Below, in pieces: positions 35,037 to 43,331 of a DNA stretch of 64,000 nt. Made by a program: the position numbers and the translations under genes. The stretch covers positions 930,809 through 994,808 of the forward strand of contig NZ_RDBE01000010.1 of assembly GCF_003674065.1 (NCBI RefSeq), written 5' to 3'. Under the pieces are notes generated by a model. That model was not told the DNA's origin, made no database searches, and saw only the letters and a list, made by a program, of their open reading frames with translations. Positions within the stretch are counted from its first letter, which is position 1. Each line of letters begins with the position of its first letter. This DNA comes from Nocardioides mangrovicus (lineage in GTDB: Bacteria > Actinomycetota > Actinomycetes > Propionibacteriales > Nocardioidaceae).

Positions 35037-36282
35037 GATCCGCGTCGCGAACTGCTCGGGCTTCTACGGCGACCGGCTCTCGGCGATGCGCGAGATGCTC
35101 GACGGCGGCTCGCTCGACTACGTCACCGGCGACTACCTGGCCGAGCTGACGATGCTCATCCTCGGTCGCGACCGGCTCAAGGACCCCGCGCTGGGCTACG
35201 CCCGCACCTTCCTCACCCAGCTCGAGGACTGCCTGGTCGACGCCCTGGAGCGCCGCGTGCGGATCGTCAGCAACGCCGGCGGCCTCAACCCAATGGGCCT
35301 CGCCGCGCGCATCGCCGAGGTCGCCCGCCGTCTCGGCCTCTCGGCGCGGATCGCCTACGTCACGGGCGACGACGTCGTCGCGCACTTCCCCGACGCCCTC
35401 ACCGCCAACGCCTACCTCGGCGCCGCCGGCATCGCCTCCGCGCTGGGTCAGGGCGCCGACGTCGTCGTGACGGGGCGGGTCACCGACGCCTCCCTCCTGG
35501 TCGGGCCGGCGGTGGCGACCTACGGCTGGCAGGCCTCGCAGTACGACGCACTGGCCGGTGCGGTGGTGGCCGGCCACGTGATCGAGTGCGGGGCGCAGGC
35601 CTGTGGCGGCAACTTCTCCGGCTTCGCCGACCTGCCTCGCTCCCGCCCGATCGGCTTCCCGATCGCCGAGGTCGCCGAGGACGGCTCGTCGGTCATCACC
35701 AAGCACGAAGGGACCGGGGGAGCGGTCACCGTCGACACCGTCACCGCCCAGCTGCTGTACGAGATCCAGGGCCCGACCTACCTCAACCCCGACGTGGCCG
35801 TCGACCTGACCTCGGTCCGGCTCACCCAGGACGGCCCCGACCGGGTGCGCATCCACGGCGTCCGGGGCAGCGAGCCGCCCCAGCGGTTGAAGGTCTCGGT
35901 GAACCGGCTGGGTGGTCACCGCAACAGCGTCGAGTTCGTCCTCACCGGGCTCGACGTCGCGCGGAAGGCGGCCTGGGTGCGCGAGCAGCTGGAGGCGCTG
36001 CTCGACCCGCGGCCGGCGCTGGTCGAGTGGACCCTGGACCGGCTGCCCGGGCCCGACGCCGAGACCGAGGAGGCGGCCTCGTGCCGGCTGCGGCTCACGG
36101 TGCAGGACCCCTCGGCCGAGGTGGTCGGCCGGCAGGTCTCCAGCGCGGCCGTCGAGCTCGCGCTGGCCTCCTACCCCGGGTTGAGCCTGACTGCGCCGCC
36201 CGGCCGCGGCGCGCCGTTCGGGGTCTACGAGGCGGGCTGGGTCGACCGGGCGGACGTCGGTGAGGAGGTGGGCTTCGGATGA
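34999..36282 (+). CDS. AtuA-like acyclic terpene utilisation protein, N-terminal (DUF1446) part
   Basis: 427 residues. It begins with a repeat-derived leader (about 12 residues), then the conserved '[21 protein letters not shown]', '[16 protein letters not shown]', '[16 protein letters not shown]', '[20 protein letters not shown]' and '[17 protein letters not shown]'. These are hallmarks of AtuA/DUF1446. No other in-frame start precedes the conserved block, so the GTG inside the repeat must be used. AtuA is needed for citronellol/geraniol degradation in Pseudomonas, but its reaction is unclear. The C-terminal domain is encoded separately by the next gene (ATGA overlap). Confidence 0.9.
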   Translation: MVEQRAPASAAKPIRVANCSGFYGDRLSAMREMLDGGSLDYVTGDYLAELTMLILGRDRLKDPALGYARTFLTQLEDCLVDALERRVRIVSNAGGLNPMGLAARIAEVARRLGLSARIAYVTGDDVVAHFPDALTANAYLGAAGIASALGQGADVVVTGRVTDASLLVGPAVATYGWQASQYDALAGAVVAGHVIECGAQACGGNFSGFADLPRSRPIGFPIAEVAEDGSSVITKHEGTGGAVTVDTVTAQLLYEIQGPTYLNPDVAVDLTSVRLTQDGPDRVRIHGVRGSEPPQRLKVSVNRLGGHRNSVEFVLTGLDVARKAAWVREQLEALLDPRPALVEWTLDRLPGPDAETEEAASCRLRLTVQDPSAEVVGRQVSSAAVELALASYPGLSLTAPPGRGAPFGVYEAGWVDRADVGEEVGFG

Positions 36283-36629
36283 GGGTTCCGCTGGGCACGT
36301 TCGTGCACGCCCGCAGCGGCGACAAGGGCGGCGACGCCAACGTCGGCCTGTGGGTGCGCCACGACGACGACCAGGGCGGGCAACGCGAGGAGCGGGTCGC
36401 CTGGCTGCTGCGGTTCGTGACCCCGGAGACGTTCCGGCTGCTGTGCCCGGAGGCGGCCGACCTCGAGGTCGAGGTGCACCCGCTGGCCAACCTCGGCGGC
36501 GTCAACGTCGTGGTCCACGGGCTGCTCGGCCTGGGCGTCGCGGCCTCCACCCGATTCGACCCGCAGGCCAAGGGACTGGGCGAGTGGCTGCGCTCGCGGC
36601 TGCTCGAGATCCCAGACGAGCTGCTGTGA
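36279..36629 (+). CDS. AtuA C-terminal-domain protein
   Basis: 116 residues. It matches the small C-terminal domain that follows DUF1446 in full-length AtuA: 'LGTFVHARSGDKGGDANVGLWVR', a middle acidic strand pair, and 'VVHGLLGLGVAASTRFDPQAKGLGEWLRSRLLEIP' in blocks. It probably forms a heteromer with the preceding protein. It overlaps its neighbours on both sides by four bases (ATGA, GTGA), so stoichiometric translation is likely. Confidence 0.85.
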   Translation: MRVPLGTFVHARSGDKGGDANVGLWVRHDDDQGGQREERVAWLLRFVTPETFRLLCPEAADLEVEVHPLANLGGVNVVVHGLLGLGVAASTRFDPQAKGLGEWLRSRLLEIPDELL

Positions 36630-37684
36630 ACCTCCACGACGTGGCCGCGGAGTTCACCCGGCGCGAGGTCGTCCCCCACCTGCAGCGGTGGGAGGACGCC
36701 GGCGAGGTGCCGCGCTCGCTCCACCTGGCCGCCGCGAAGCAGGGTCTGCTCGGCGTCGCCTTCCCGGAGTCCGTCGGCGGGGGCGGCGGCACGCTGCTCG
36801 ACGAGATCGACGTGCAGGAGGCGATGCTGTCCGCCGGCGCCTCGAGCGGGCTCCTGGCAGCGCTGTTCACCGGCGGCATCGCGCTGCCCCACATCGTCGC
36901 CTGCGGTGACGCGCACCTGGTCGACCGGTTCGTGCGGCCGGTGCTCGCCGGGGAGGCGATCGGCTCACTCGCGGTCACCGAGCCGGGCGGCGGCTCCGAC
37001 GTCTCCGCGCTGCGCACCACCGCTCGTCGAGACGACGACGCGTGGGTCGTCGACGGCACCAAGACCTTCATCACCTCGGGCGTGCGCGCCGACTTCGCCA
37101 CCACCGCCGTCCGCACCGGTGGCCCCGGTGCCGGCGGCATCTCGCTGCTGGTGGTGGAGAAGGGCGCGCCTGGGTTCACCGTCGATCGGGCGCTGACCAA
37201 GATGGGCTGGCACTGCTCCGACACCGCCGAGCTCGGCTACGCCGGCGTCCGGGTGCCGGTGGCGAACCTGGTGGGCGTCGAAGGCTCCGGGTTCGCGCAG
37301 ATCGCGCAGCAGTTCGTCGTGGAGCGGGTCGCGCTGGCGGTGCACGCCTACGGCATCGCCGCCCGCTCGCTGGAGCTCACCGCGCAGTGGTGCCGCGAGC
37401 GGTCGACGTTCGGCCGGCCGCTCGCGGCCCGACAGGTGGTGCGCCACGACCTGGTGGAGATGCACCGACAGGTCGAGGTGGCCCGCACCTACACGCGCTC
37501 GGTCGCGGCGCGGCACGTCGACGGCGAGGCCGTGGTGGCCGAGGCGTGCCTGGCCAAGCAGACCGCCTGCGAGGCGGCGGCGTACGTGTGCGACCGGGCC
37601 GTGCAGCTGTTCGGCGGTGCCGGCTACCTGCACGGCAGCGAGGTGGAGCGGCACTACCGCGACGCCCGGAACGACGGTGGTTGA
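36626..37684 (+). CDS. Acyl-CoA dehydrogenase, C-terminally truncated by a repeat
   Basis: 352 residues with a GTG start. The fold is recognisable: 'LAVTEPGGGSDVSALRTTA' (flavin/substrate), 'VDGTKTFITSG', 'GWHCSDTAELGYAGVRVP' and 'RSTFGRPLAARQVVRHDLVEM'. The last part, 'AVQLFGGAGYLHGSEVERHYRDA', should continue with the roughly 20-30 residue segment containing the G-G-T-x-E-I motif. Instead a dispersed repeat supplies RNDGG-stop. That segment contacts flavin and, in part of the family, holds the catalytic base. The enzyme may be inactive or altered. The intact dehydrogenase at 41207 may carry the flux. Confidence 0.88.
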   Translation: MNLHDVAAEFTRREVVPHLQRWEDAGEVPRSLHLAAAKQGLLGVAFPESVGGGGGTLLDEIDVQEAMLSAGASSGLLAALFTGGIALPHIVACGDAHLVDRFVRPVLAGEAIGSLAVTEPGGGSDVSALRTTARRDDDAWVVDGTKTFITSGVRADFATTAVRTGGPGAGGISLLVVEKGAPGFTVDRALTKMGWHCSDTAELGYAGVRVPVANLVGVEGSGFAQIAQQFVVERVALAVHAYGIAARSLELTAQWCRERSTFGRPLAARQVVRHDLVEMHRQVEVARTYTRSVAARHVDGEAVVAEACLAKQTACEAAAYVCDRAVQLFGGAGYLHGSEVERHYRDARNDGG

Positions 37685-37733
37685 GCAGCGACCACGACTG
37701 AGGAACGAAGTCGTGACGGAGCGTGTCGAAACC
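37674..37733. repeat. Dispersed GGTTGAG...CGAAACC repeat, copy 2
   Basis: It shares ACGGTGGTTGAGCAGCGA with copy 1, contains an internal hairpin (CACGACT and AGTCGTG arms) and ends GTGTCGAAACC. It supplies the last codons and stop of the truncated acyl-CoA dehydrogenase (TGA 37682-37684). It ends 25 bases before the carboxylase GTG. Confidence 0.78.
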
Positions 37734-37758
37734 CCTGAAGCGGAGAGGAGGCGGTGAG

Positions 37759-39333
37759 GTGACCAACCGTCTGGTCATGCTCGAGAAGCTCGAGTCGCTC
37801 GAGGCCGAGAACGCCAAGGCCGTCGCCGGCGGCGGGGAGCGCTACGTCGAGCGGCACCACGCCCGCGGCAAGCTCCTGCCGCGCGAGCGCATCGAGCTGC
37901 TCATCGACGAGGGGTCGGCGTTCCTGGAGCTCTCGCCGCTGGCCGGCTGGGGCACGGACTTCGTCGTCGGCGCCTCGCTGGTCACCGGCGTCGGCGTCGT
38001 CGAGGGCGTCCAGAGCGTGATCGTCGCCAACGACCCGACGGTCAAGGGCGGCGCGAGCAACCCCTGGACCGTGCGCAAGAGCTTCCGCGCCCACCAGATC
38101 GCCGCGGAGAACCGGCTGCCGGTGATCGCGCTGGTGGAGTCCGGTGGCGCCGACCTGCCCACCCAGAAGGAGATCTTCATCCCGGGTGGCAAGACGTTCC
38201 GCGACATCACGCGGCACAGCGCGGCCAAGATCCCCACCATCGCGCTGGTCTTCGGCAACTCCACCGCGGGCGGGGCCTACATCCCCGGGATGAGCGACTA
38301 CACCGTGATGGTCAAGGAGCAGGCCAAGGTGTTCCTCGGTGGCCCGCCGCTGGTGAGGATGGCCACCGGCGAGGAGTCCGACGACGAGTCCCTGGGCGGC
38401 GCCGAGATGCACGCCCGCACCTCCGGGCTGGCCGACTACCTCGCCGCCGACGAGCGCGACGCGATCCGCATCGGCCGCCGGATCGTGGCCCGGCTGACGT
38501 CATACGCCCCGGCGGTTCCGACGACCACCTCGTATGACGTTGCTGAGCCTGACGCCGACCCCGAGGAGCTGCTCGACCTCATCCCGGCCGACCTCAAGGA
38601 GCCGTTCGACCCGCGGGAGGTCGTCGCGCGCATCTGCGACGGAGTCAGCGCGTCGAACGGTGCCGTCTTCGACGAGTTCAAGCCGCTCTACGGTCCCTCG
38701 CTGGTCACCGGATGGGCACGGATCCACGGCCACCCGGTGGGGATCTTGGCCAACGCCCAGGGGGTGCTGTTCAGCCAGGAGGCCCAGAAGGCCACGCAGT
38801 TCATCCAGCTGGCCAACCAGGTCGACACCCCGCTGCTGTTCCTGCACAACACCACCGGCTACATGGTCGGCGCGGAGTACGAGCAGGGCGGGATCATCCG
38901 CCACGGCGCGCAGATGATCAACGCCGTCAGCAACTCCTCGGTGCCCCACCTGGCGGTGATCATGGGCGCCTCCTACGGCGCCGGCAACTACGGCATGAAC
39001 GGCCGCGCCTACGACCCGCGGTTCCTGTTCACCTGGCCCTCGGCCAAGTCCGCGGTGATGGGGCCGGCGCAGCTGGCCGGCGTCATGGAGATCGTGGCGC
39101 GCCAGTCCGCGGAGTCGAAGGGGCAGACCTTCGACGCGGCCGAGTTCGCCGGGATCAAGCAGCTGGTGGAGAGCCAGATCGAGGAGCAGAGCCTGCCCTA
39201 CTTCCTGTCCGGGATGCTCTACGACGACGGCGTCATCGACCCCCGCGACACCCGGACCGTGCTCGGCATCTGCCTCTCGGTGATCGCGCAGTCGTCGTGG
39301 ACAGGCGGCGCGGGCTACGGGGTGTTCAGATGA
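37759..39333 (+). CDS. Acyl-CoA carboxylase, carboxyltransferase (beta) subunit
   Basis: 524 residues from the GTG at 37759 (GAGGAGG, seven bases upstream). A longer frame from 37723 starts inside the repeat and is rejected. Both crotonase-like halves are present: the N-half 'RGKLLPRERIELLIDEGSAF' and 'SGGADLPTQKEIF', and the C-half 'HNTTGYMVGAEYEQGGIIRHGAQMINAV' and 'GASYGAGNYGMNGRAYDPRF'. The QEIF/GYMVG types are those of methylcrotonyl-/geranyl-CoA carboxylases (MccB/LiuB/AtuC). It transfers CO2 from biotin to a 3-methyl-branched enoyl-CoA. Residues about 247-261 (SYAPAVPTTTSYDV) come from an inserted 44-bp palindrome in the interdomain linker. Confidence 0.93.
   Translation: MTNRLVMLEKLESLEAENAKAVAGGGERYVERHHARGKLLPRERIELLIDEGSAFLELSPLAGWGTDFVVGASLVTGVGVVEGVQSVIVANDPTVKGGASNPWTVRKSFRAHQIAAENRLPVIALVESGGADLPTQKEIFIPGGKTFRDITRHSAAKIPTIALVFGNSTAGGAYIPGMSDYTVMVKEQAKVFLGGPPLVRMATGEESDDESLGGAEMHARTSGLADYLAADERDAIRIGRRIVARLTSYAPAVPTTTSYDVAEPDADPEELLDLIPADLKEPFDPREVVARICDGVSASNGAVFDEFKPLYGPSLVTGWARIHGHPVGILANAQGVLFSQEAQKATQFIQLANQVDTPLLFLHNTTGYMVGAEYEQGGIIRHGAQMINAVSNSSVPHLAVIMGASYGAGNYGMNGRAYDPRFLFTWPSAKSAVMGPAQLAGVMEIVARQSAESKGQTFDAAEFAGIKQLVESQIEEQSLPYFLSGMLYDDGVIDPRDTRTVLGICLSVIAQSSWTGGAGYGVFR
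38497..38540. repeat. 44-bp palindromic element inside carboxylase beta gene (copy 1)
   Basis: ACGTCATACG (38497-38506) and CGTATGACGT (38531-38540) are perfect arms around 24 bases. It is the same length as copy 2 at 40878. The last 20 bases of the two copies differ at one position. It is read in the same frame in both genes (TSY...TTTSYDV). Confidence 0.8.
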
Positions 39334-41210
39334 TTCGCCGGTTGCTGGTCGCCAACCGCGGCGAGATCGCCTCACGGGTCTTCCGCACCTGCCGCTCGCT
39401 CGGCATCTCGACCGTCGCCGTCCACTCCGACCCCGACGCCGCGCTGCCCTACGTCGCCGAGGCCGACCACGCCGTCCGGCTGCCGGGCGCCGCACCGGCC
39501 GAGACGTACCTGCGCGCCGACCTCCTCATCGACGCCGCGCGCCGTTCCGGCGCCGACGCGGTGCACCCCGGCTACGGGTTCCTCTCCGAGAGCGCTGAGT
39601 TCGCGCAGGCGGTGATCGACGCCGGGCTCACCTGGGTCGGGCCACCGCCGTCGGCCATCGAGGCCATGGGCTCGAAGGTGGGCGCCAAGGAGCTGATGCG
39701 GGCCGCCGGTGTGCCGGTGCTCGACGCCGTCGAGGGGGAGTTCCCGGTGCTGGTCAAGGCCTCGGCAGGCGGCGGCGGGCGTGGGATGCGGATCGTCCGC
39801 TCGGCCTCGTCGATGGAGGCGGAGCTGGCGGCGGCGCGGGCCGAGGCGGAGTCGGCCTTCGGCGACGGCACGGTCTTCGTGGAGCCCTACGTCGAGCGTG
39901 GGCGTCACGTGGAGGTGCAGGTCTGGGGCGACGCCGGCGGGAACCTCTCCGTGCTGGGCAGCCGGGACTGCTCGGTGCAGCGCCGGCACCAGAAGGTGAT
40001 CGAGGAGGCGCCGGCGCTCGACCTGTGGGGTGAGACCGAGCCGCAGATGTTCGGCGCGGCCCGCAGGGCCGCCGAGGCTATCGGCTACCGCGGCGTCGGC
40101 ACGGTGGAGTTCCTGTACGACGAGTCGGCCGACCGGTTCTGGTTCCTGGAGATGAACACCCGGCTTCAGGTGGAGCACCCCGTGACTGAGATGACCACCG
40201 GACTCGACCTGGTCGCGCTGCAGATCGAGTCCGCCGAGCCTTCCCGACGCGCCCTGGCGCTCGTGCCGAACCCACGCGGTCACGCCATCGAGGTCCGGCT
40301 CTACGCCGAGGACCCGGCCGAGGACTACCGGCCGCAGAGCGGTGTGCTGTCGGCGTTCGACATCCCGCTCGAGGACGGGGTGCGGGTCGACGCGGGGTAC
40401 GCGGCCGGCTGCGAGATCGCGACCTTCTACGACGCGATGCTGGCCAAGGTCGTCGCCCACGGGCCCGACCGCCGCTCGGCGGCGAGGAGGCTGGCCGGGG
40501 TCCTGGAGCGGGCGCGGATCCACGGGGTCCGCACCAACCGCGACCTGCTGGTGCGGGTGCTGCGCAGCGAGGAGTTCCTCGACCGGCCGCTCTCGACGGC
40601 GTTCCTCGACTCCTTCGACCTGGCCGCTCCCGCGCCCGATCCCCAGCCGTACGCGGTCGCGGCGGCGCTGGCGATCGCCTCGGCGCAGGCGGCGTCTCGC
40701 CCCACGCAGCGCGGCATCCCGGTGGGGTGGCGCAACGTGCCCAGCCAGCCGCAGCGCACCGAGTTCGAGGGCGTCGCGGTCGAGTGGTGGGGCACCCGCG
40801 ACGGCTTCGCGGTCGACGGCTACGACGTGGTCTCGGCCTCGCCGACCACGGTGACGCTGGAGCACGACGGCGTGCGGACGTCATACGAGGTGGCTGCGTC
40901 AACGACCACTTCGTATGACGTCGACGGACCCGAGGGCCACCTGCGCCTGGAGCGGAGCCCGAGGTTCGTCGACCCCGCCGATGTGGTGGCGCCCGGTTCG
41001 CTGCTGGCGCCGATGCCGGGCACCGTGGTGAGCGTGGCGGTGGCCGCCGGCGACAGCGTCGGCGCCGGGCAGCCGGTGCTGGTGCTCGAGGCGATGAAGA
41101 TGCAGCACACGGTGAGCGCGCCGGCCGACGGCGTCGTCGCACAGCTCGAGGTGGGGCCCGGGTCGCAGGTCGCGGCCGGGGAGGTACTAGCGGTGGTGGA
41201 GTCGCCATGA
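39330..41210 (+). CDS. Acyl-CoA carboxylase, biotin carboxylase/BCCP (alpha) subunit
   Basis: 626 residues. The biotin carboxylase domain (1-445) has 'LLVANRGEIASRVFRT', the Gly-rich ATP loop 'KASAGGGGRGMRIV', and 'FLEMNTRLQVEHPVTEMTTGLDLV'. A linker follows, and then the C-terminal biotinyl domain with biotin-accepting K590 in EAMKM. The architecture equals MccA/LiuD/AtuF. It overlaps the beta-subunit stop by four bases and the next dehydrogenase start likewise. Residues about 517-531 (TSYEVAASTTTSYDV) are encoded by the second 44-bp palindrome, just ahead of the biotinyl domain. It supplies carboxybiotin to the beta subunit. Confidence 0.95.
   Translation: MIRRLLVANRGEIASRVFRTCRSLGISTVAVHSDPDAALPYVAEADHAVRLPGAAPAETYLRADLLIDAARRSGADAVHPGYGFLSESAEFAQAVIDAGLTWVGPPPSAIEAMGSKVGAKELMRAAGVPVLDAVEGEFPVLVKASAGGGGRGMRIVRSASSMEAELAAARAEAESAFGDGTVFVEPYVERGRHVEVQVWGDAGGNLSVLGSRDCSVQRRHQKVIEEAPALDLWGETEPQMFGAARRAAEAIGYRGVGTVEFLYDESADRFWFLEMNTRLQVEHPVTEMTTGLDLVALQIESAEPSRRALALVPNPRGHAIEVRLYAEDPAEDYRPQSGVLSAFDIPLEDGVRVDAGYAAGCEIATFYDAMLAKVVAHGPDRRSAARRLAGVLERARIHGVRTNRDLLVRVLRSEEFLDRPLSTAFLDSFDLAAPAPDPQPYAVAAALAIASAQAASRPTQRGIPVGWRNVPSQPQRTEFEGVAVEWWGTRDGFAVDGYDVVSASPTTVTLEHDGVRTSYEVAASTTTSYDVDGPEGHLRLERSPRFVDPADVVAPGSLLAPMPGTVVSVAVAAGDSVGAGQPVLVLEAMKMQHTVSAPADGVVAQLEVGPGSQVAAGEVLAVVESP
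40878..40921. repeat. 44-bp palindromic element inside carboxylase alpha gene (copy 2)
   Basis: ACGTCATACGAGGTGG (40878-40893) and CCACTTCGTATGACGT (40906-40921) form 16-bp arms with one mismatch around a 12-base loop. The reading frame stays open and gives the same peptide motif as copy 1. Confidence 0.82.
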
Positions 41211-42370
41211 GCCTGGGTTACACGGAGTCCGACGAGCGTCAGGAGCTACGCAAGCAGGTCGCGAAGCTGGCCTCGACCTACGGGCGGGAGTACTTCGTCG
41301 AGAAGGCGCGGTCGGGGGAGAAGACCACCGAGCTGTGGCTGGCCATCGGCAAGGCCGGCTACCTCGGGGTCAACCTGCCGGAGGAGTACGGCGGCGGGGG
41401 CGGCGGCATCGGCGACGTCGCCGCGGTGTGCGAGGAGCTCGCGGCGCAGGGCTGCCCGCTGCTGATGATGGTCGTGTCCCCGGCGATCAACGGCACCGTG
41501 ATCGCGAAGTACGGCACGGACGAGCAGAAGCAGCGGTGGCTGCCCGGCATCGCCGACGGCACCGAGACGATGGCCTTCGCCATCACCGAGCCCGACGCCG
41601 GTACGAACTCCCACATGATCACCACGACCGCCCGCCGCGACGGCGATGAGTGGCTGCTCAAGGGCCAGAAGATCTACATCTCCGGGATCGACGAGGCGGC
41701 CAACGTGCTCGTCGTCGCCCGCACCGCCGACGAGCGCACCGGCAAGCTCAAGCCCTGTCTCTTCGTGGTCCCCACCGACGCGCCCGGACTGTCGTTCACG
41801 CCGATCCCGATGGAGATCGTCTCCCCCGAGCAGCAGTTCCAGGTGTTCATCGACGACGTCCGGCTGCCGGCCGACGCCCTGGTCGGCGACGAGAACGGGG
41901 GGCTGGCGCAGCTCTTCGCCGGGCTGAACCCCGAGCGCATCATGGCGGCGTCGTTCTCCACCGGCCTGGCGCGGTTCGCCCTCGACCGCGCGACGGCGTA
42001 CGTCAAGCAGCGCGAGGTCTGGGGCACCCCGATCGGCGCCCACCAGGGCCTGGCGCACCCGCTGGCGCAGTCGAAGATCGAGATCGAGCTGGCCCGGCTG
42101 ATGACCCAGAAGGCCGCCGCGCTCTACGACGCCGGCCAGGACAACGAGGCCGGCGAGGCGGCCAACATGGCCAAGTACGCCGCCGCCGAGGCCGCCTGCG
42201 ACGCCGCCGACCGCGCCGTCCAGTCCCACGGCGGCAACGGGATCACCCAGGAGTACGGCGTGGCCGGCCTCCTCGTCGCCGCCCGGGCCGGCCGGATCGC
42301 CCCGGTCAGCCGCGAGATGATCCTCAACTTCGTCGGGTCCCACTCGCTCGGGCTGCCGAAGTCGTACTGA
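41207..42370 (+). CDS. Acyl-CoA dehydrogenase (full length)
   Basis: 387 residues. N-terminal helices, then 'AFAITEPDAGTNSHMITTTA', 'LKGQKIYISGIDEAANVLVVAR', 'AHQGLAHPLAQSKIEIELARLM' and 'DRAVQSHGGNGITQEYGVAGLLVAARAGRIAPVSREMI'. The C-terminus is complete and family-like, unlike the truncated dehydrogenase upstream. Its ATG overlaps the carboxylase alpha stop (ATGA). By context it oxidises a branched or terpenoid acyl-CoA before carboxylation (isovaleryl- or citronellyl-CoA-type). The exact substrate is inferred. Confidence 0.92.
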   Translation: MSLGYTESDERQELRKQVAKLASTYGREYFVEKARSGEKTTELWLAIGKAGYLGVNLPEEYGGGGGGIGDVAAVCEELAAQGCPLLMMVVSPAINGTVIAKYGTDEQKQRWLPGIADGTETMAFAITEPDAGTNSHMITTTARRDGDEWLLKGQKIYISGIDEAANVLVVARTADERTGKLKPCLFVVPTDAPGLSFTPIPMEIVSPEQQFQVFIDDVRLPADALVGDENGGLAQLFAGLNPERIMAASFSTGLARFALDRATAYVKQREVWGTPIGAHQGLAHPLAQSKIEIELARLMTQKAAALYDAGQDNEAGEAANMAKYAAAEAACDAADRAVQSHGGNGITQEYGVAGLLVAARAGRIAPVSREMILNFVGSHSLGLPKSY

Positions 42371-42382
42371 GGGGTGCGATCG

Positions 42383-42463
42383 CCAAAGTCGCGCACTTGC
42401 GCAGTTGTGGCCCGGACAAATCGGGCTGACCGCTGGAATTGCTGCGCAAGTGTGGAGTTGTGG
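42383..42463. repeat. 81-bp inverted-repeat element, copy A
   Basis: It begins 13 bases after the dehydrogenase stop. The left arm holds CCAAAGTCGCGCACTTGCG and the right arm CTGCGCAAGTGTGG. The 11-bp core CACTTGCGCAG pairs perfectly. It has the same length as the element at 50637-50717, and the first ~40 bases are nearly identical (shared CCAAAGTCGCGCACTTGCG, TGTGG, CGGACAAA). Confidence 0.75.
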
Positions 42464-42480
42464 GGGTCGGGTCCCGACGG

Positions 42481-42564
42481 TGCGCCAACTGCACACTTGC
42501 GAAAGACGGCGCGCCGGTTGGGGCGCGTGTGACGTGCCAGGTGCGCAAGTGTGCAGTTGGCGCA
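42481..42564. repeat. 84-bp inverted-repeat element with perfect 21-bp arms, copy B
   Basis: The arms at 42481-42501 and 42544-42564 are perfect reverse complements (core CCAACTGCACACTTGCG). It is related to copies A and C through the CACTTGCG core. The right arm ends at the ribosome site of the enoyl-CoA hydratase gene, so a hairpin would sit in its leader. Confidence 0.78.
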
Positions 42565-42575
42565 AGGGAGGACAC

Positions 42576-43331
42576 ATGACCGAGCTCGTCCACTACGAGG
42601 TGACCGACGCCGTCGGCACCATCACGCTCGACTCGCCGCACAACCGCAACGCGCTGTCGCAGCAGCTGGTGCGCGAGCTGTTCGACCACCTCGACACGGC
42701 GGCCGCCGACGCGTCGGTGGTGGTCGTGATCCGCAGCGCCGACCGGGTGTTCTGCTCGGGCGCGGACCTCTCCGAGGCCGGTAGCCAGGGCATGGAGGAG
42801 GGGGCGCGCTCGATGGTGGAGATGCAGCGGCGCATCGTCGCCCACCCCAAGCCGGTCGTCACCCGGATCGCCGGCCCCGTGCGCGCGGGCGGCCTGGGCA
42901 TCGTCGCGGCCAGCGACGTCGCGATCTGCGCCGACGACGTCACCTTCGCCTTCACCGAGTCCCGGCTGGGGCTGGCGCCCGCGGTGATCAGTCTGACGGT
43001 GCTGCCGCGCCTGACCGCGCGCGCGGCGTCGGACACGTTCTTGTCCGGACGCACCTTCGACGCCGCCGAGGCCGCGGCGATGGGGCTGGTCACCCGCGCG
43101 GTGCCGGCCGGCGAGCTCGACGCCGTGGTGGCCGACATGTGCGACGAGCTCACCCAGGCCCATCCCCAGGGGCTGCGCGAGACCAAGGCGCTGCTCTCGG
43201 CCCCGCTGCTCGAGCGCATCGACGCCGGCGCGCAGGACATGGCCACCTTGTCGGCCCGGCTGTTCGGAAGCGAGGCGGCCAAGGAGGCGATGGCGGCGTT
43301 CCTCAGCCGGTCACGACGTCCCCGCGGTTGA
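42576..43331 (+). CDS. Enoyl-CoA hydratase/isomerase family protein
   Basis: 251 residues of the crotonase fold. The oxyanion-hole segments are '[12 protein letters not shown]' and '[20 protein letters not shown]', followed by '[21 protein letters not shown]'. A ribosome site GGGAGG precedes the ATG by about six bases. In an Atu/Liu-type pathway this enzyme would hydrate the carboxylated enoyl-CoA (isohexenylglutaconyl- or methylglutaconyl-CoA). It is separated from the operon by two palindromic elements, so it may be read through or separately transcribed. Its 3' end overlaps the next gene (opposite strand) by 29 bases. Confidence 0.92.
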   Translation: MTELVHYEVTDAVGTITLDSPHNRNALSQQLVRELFDHLDTAAADASVVVVIRSADRVFCSGADLSEAGSQGMEEGARSMVEMQRRIVAHPKPVVTRIAGPVRAGGLGIVAASDVAICADDVTFAFTESRLGLAPAVISLTVLPRLTARAASDTFLSGRTFDAAEAAAMGLVTRAVPAGELDAVVADMCDELTQAHPQGLRETKALLSAPLLERIDAGAQDMATLSARLFGSEAAKEAMAAFLSRSRRPRG

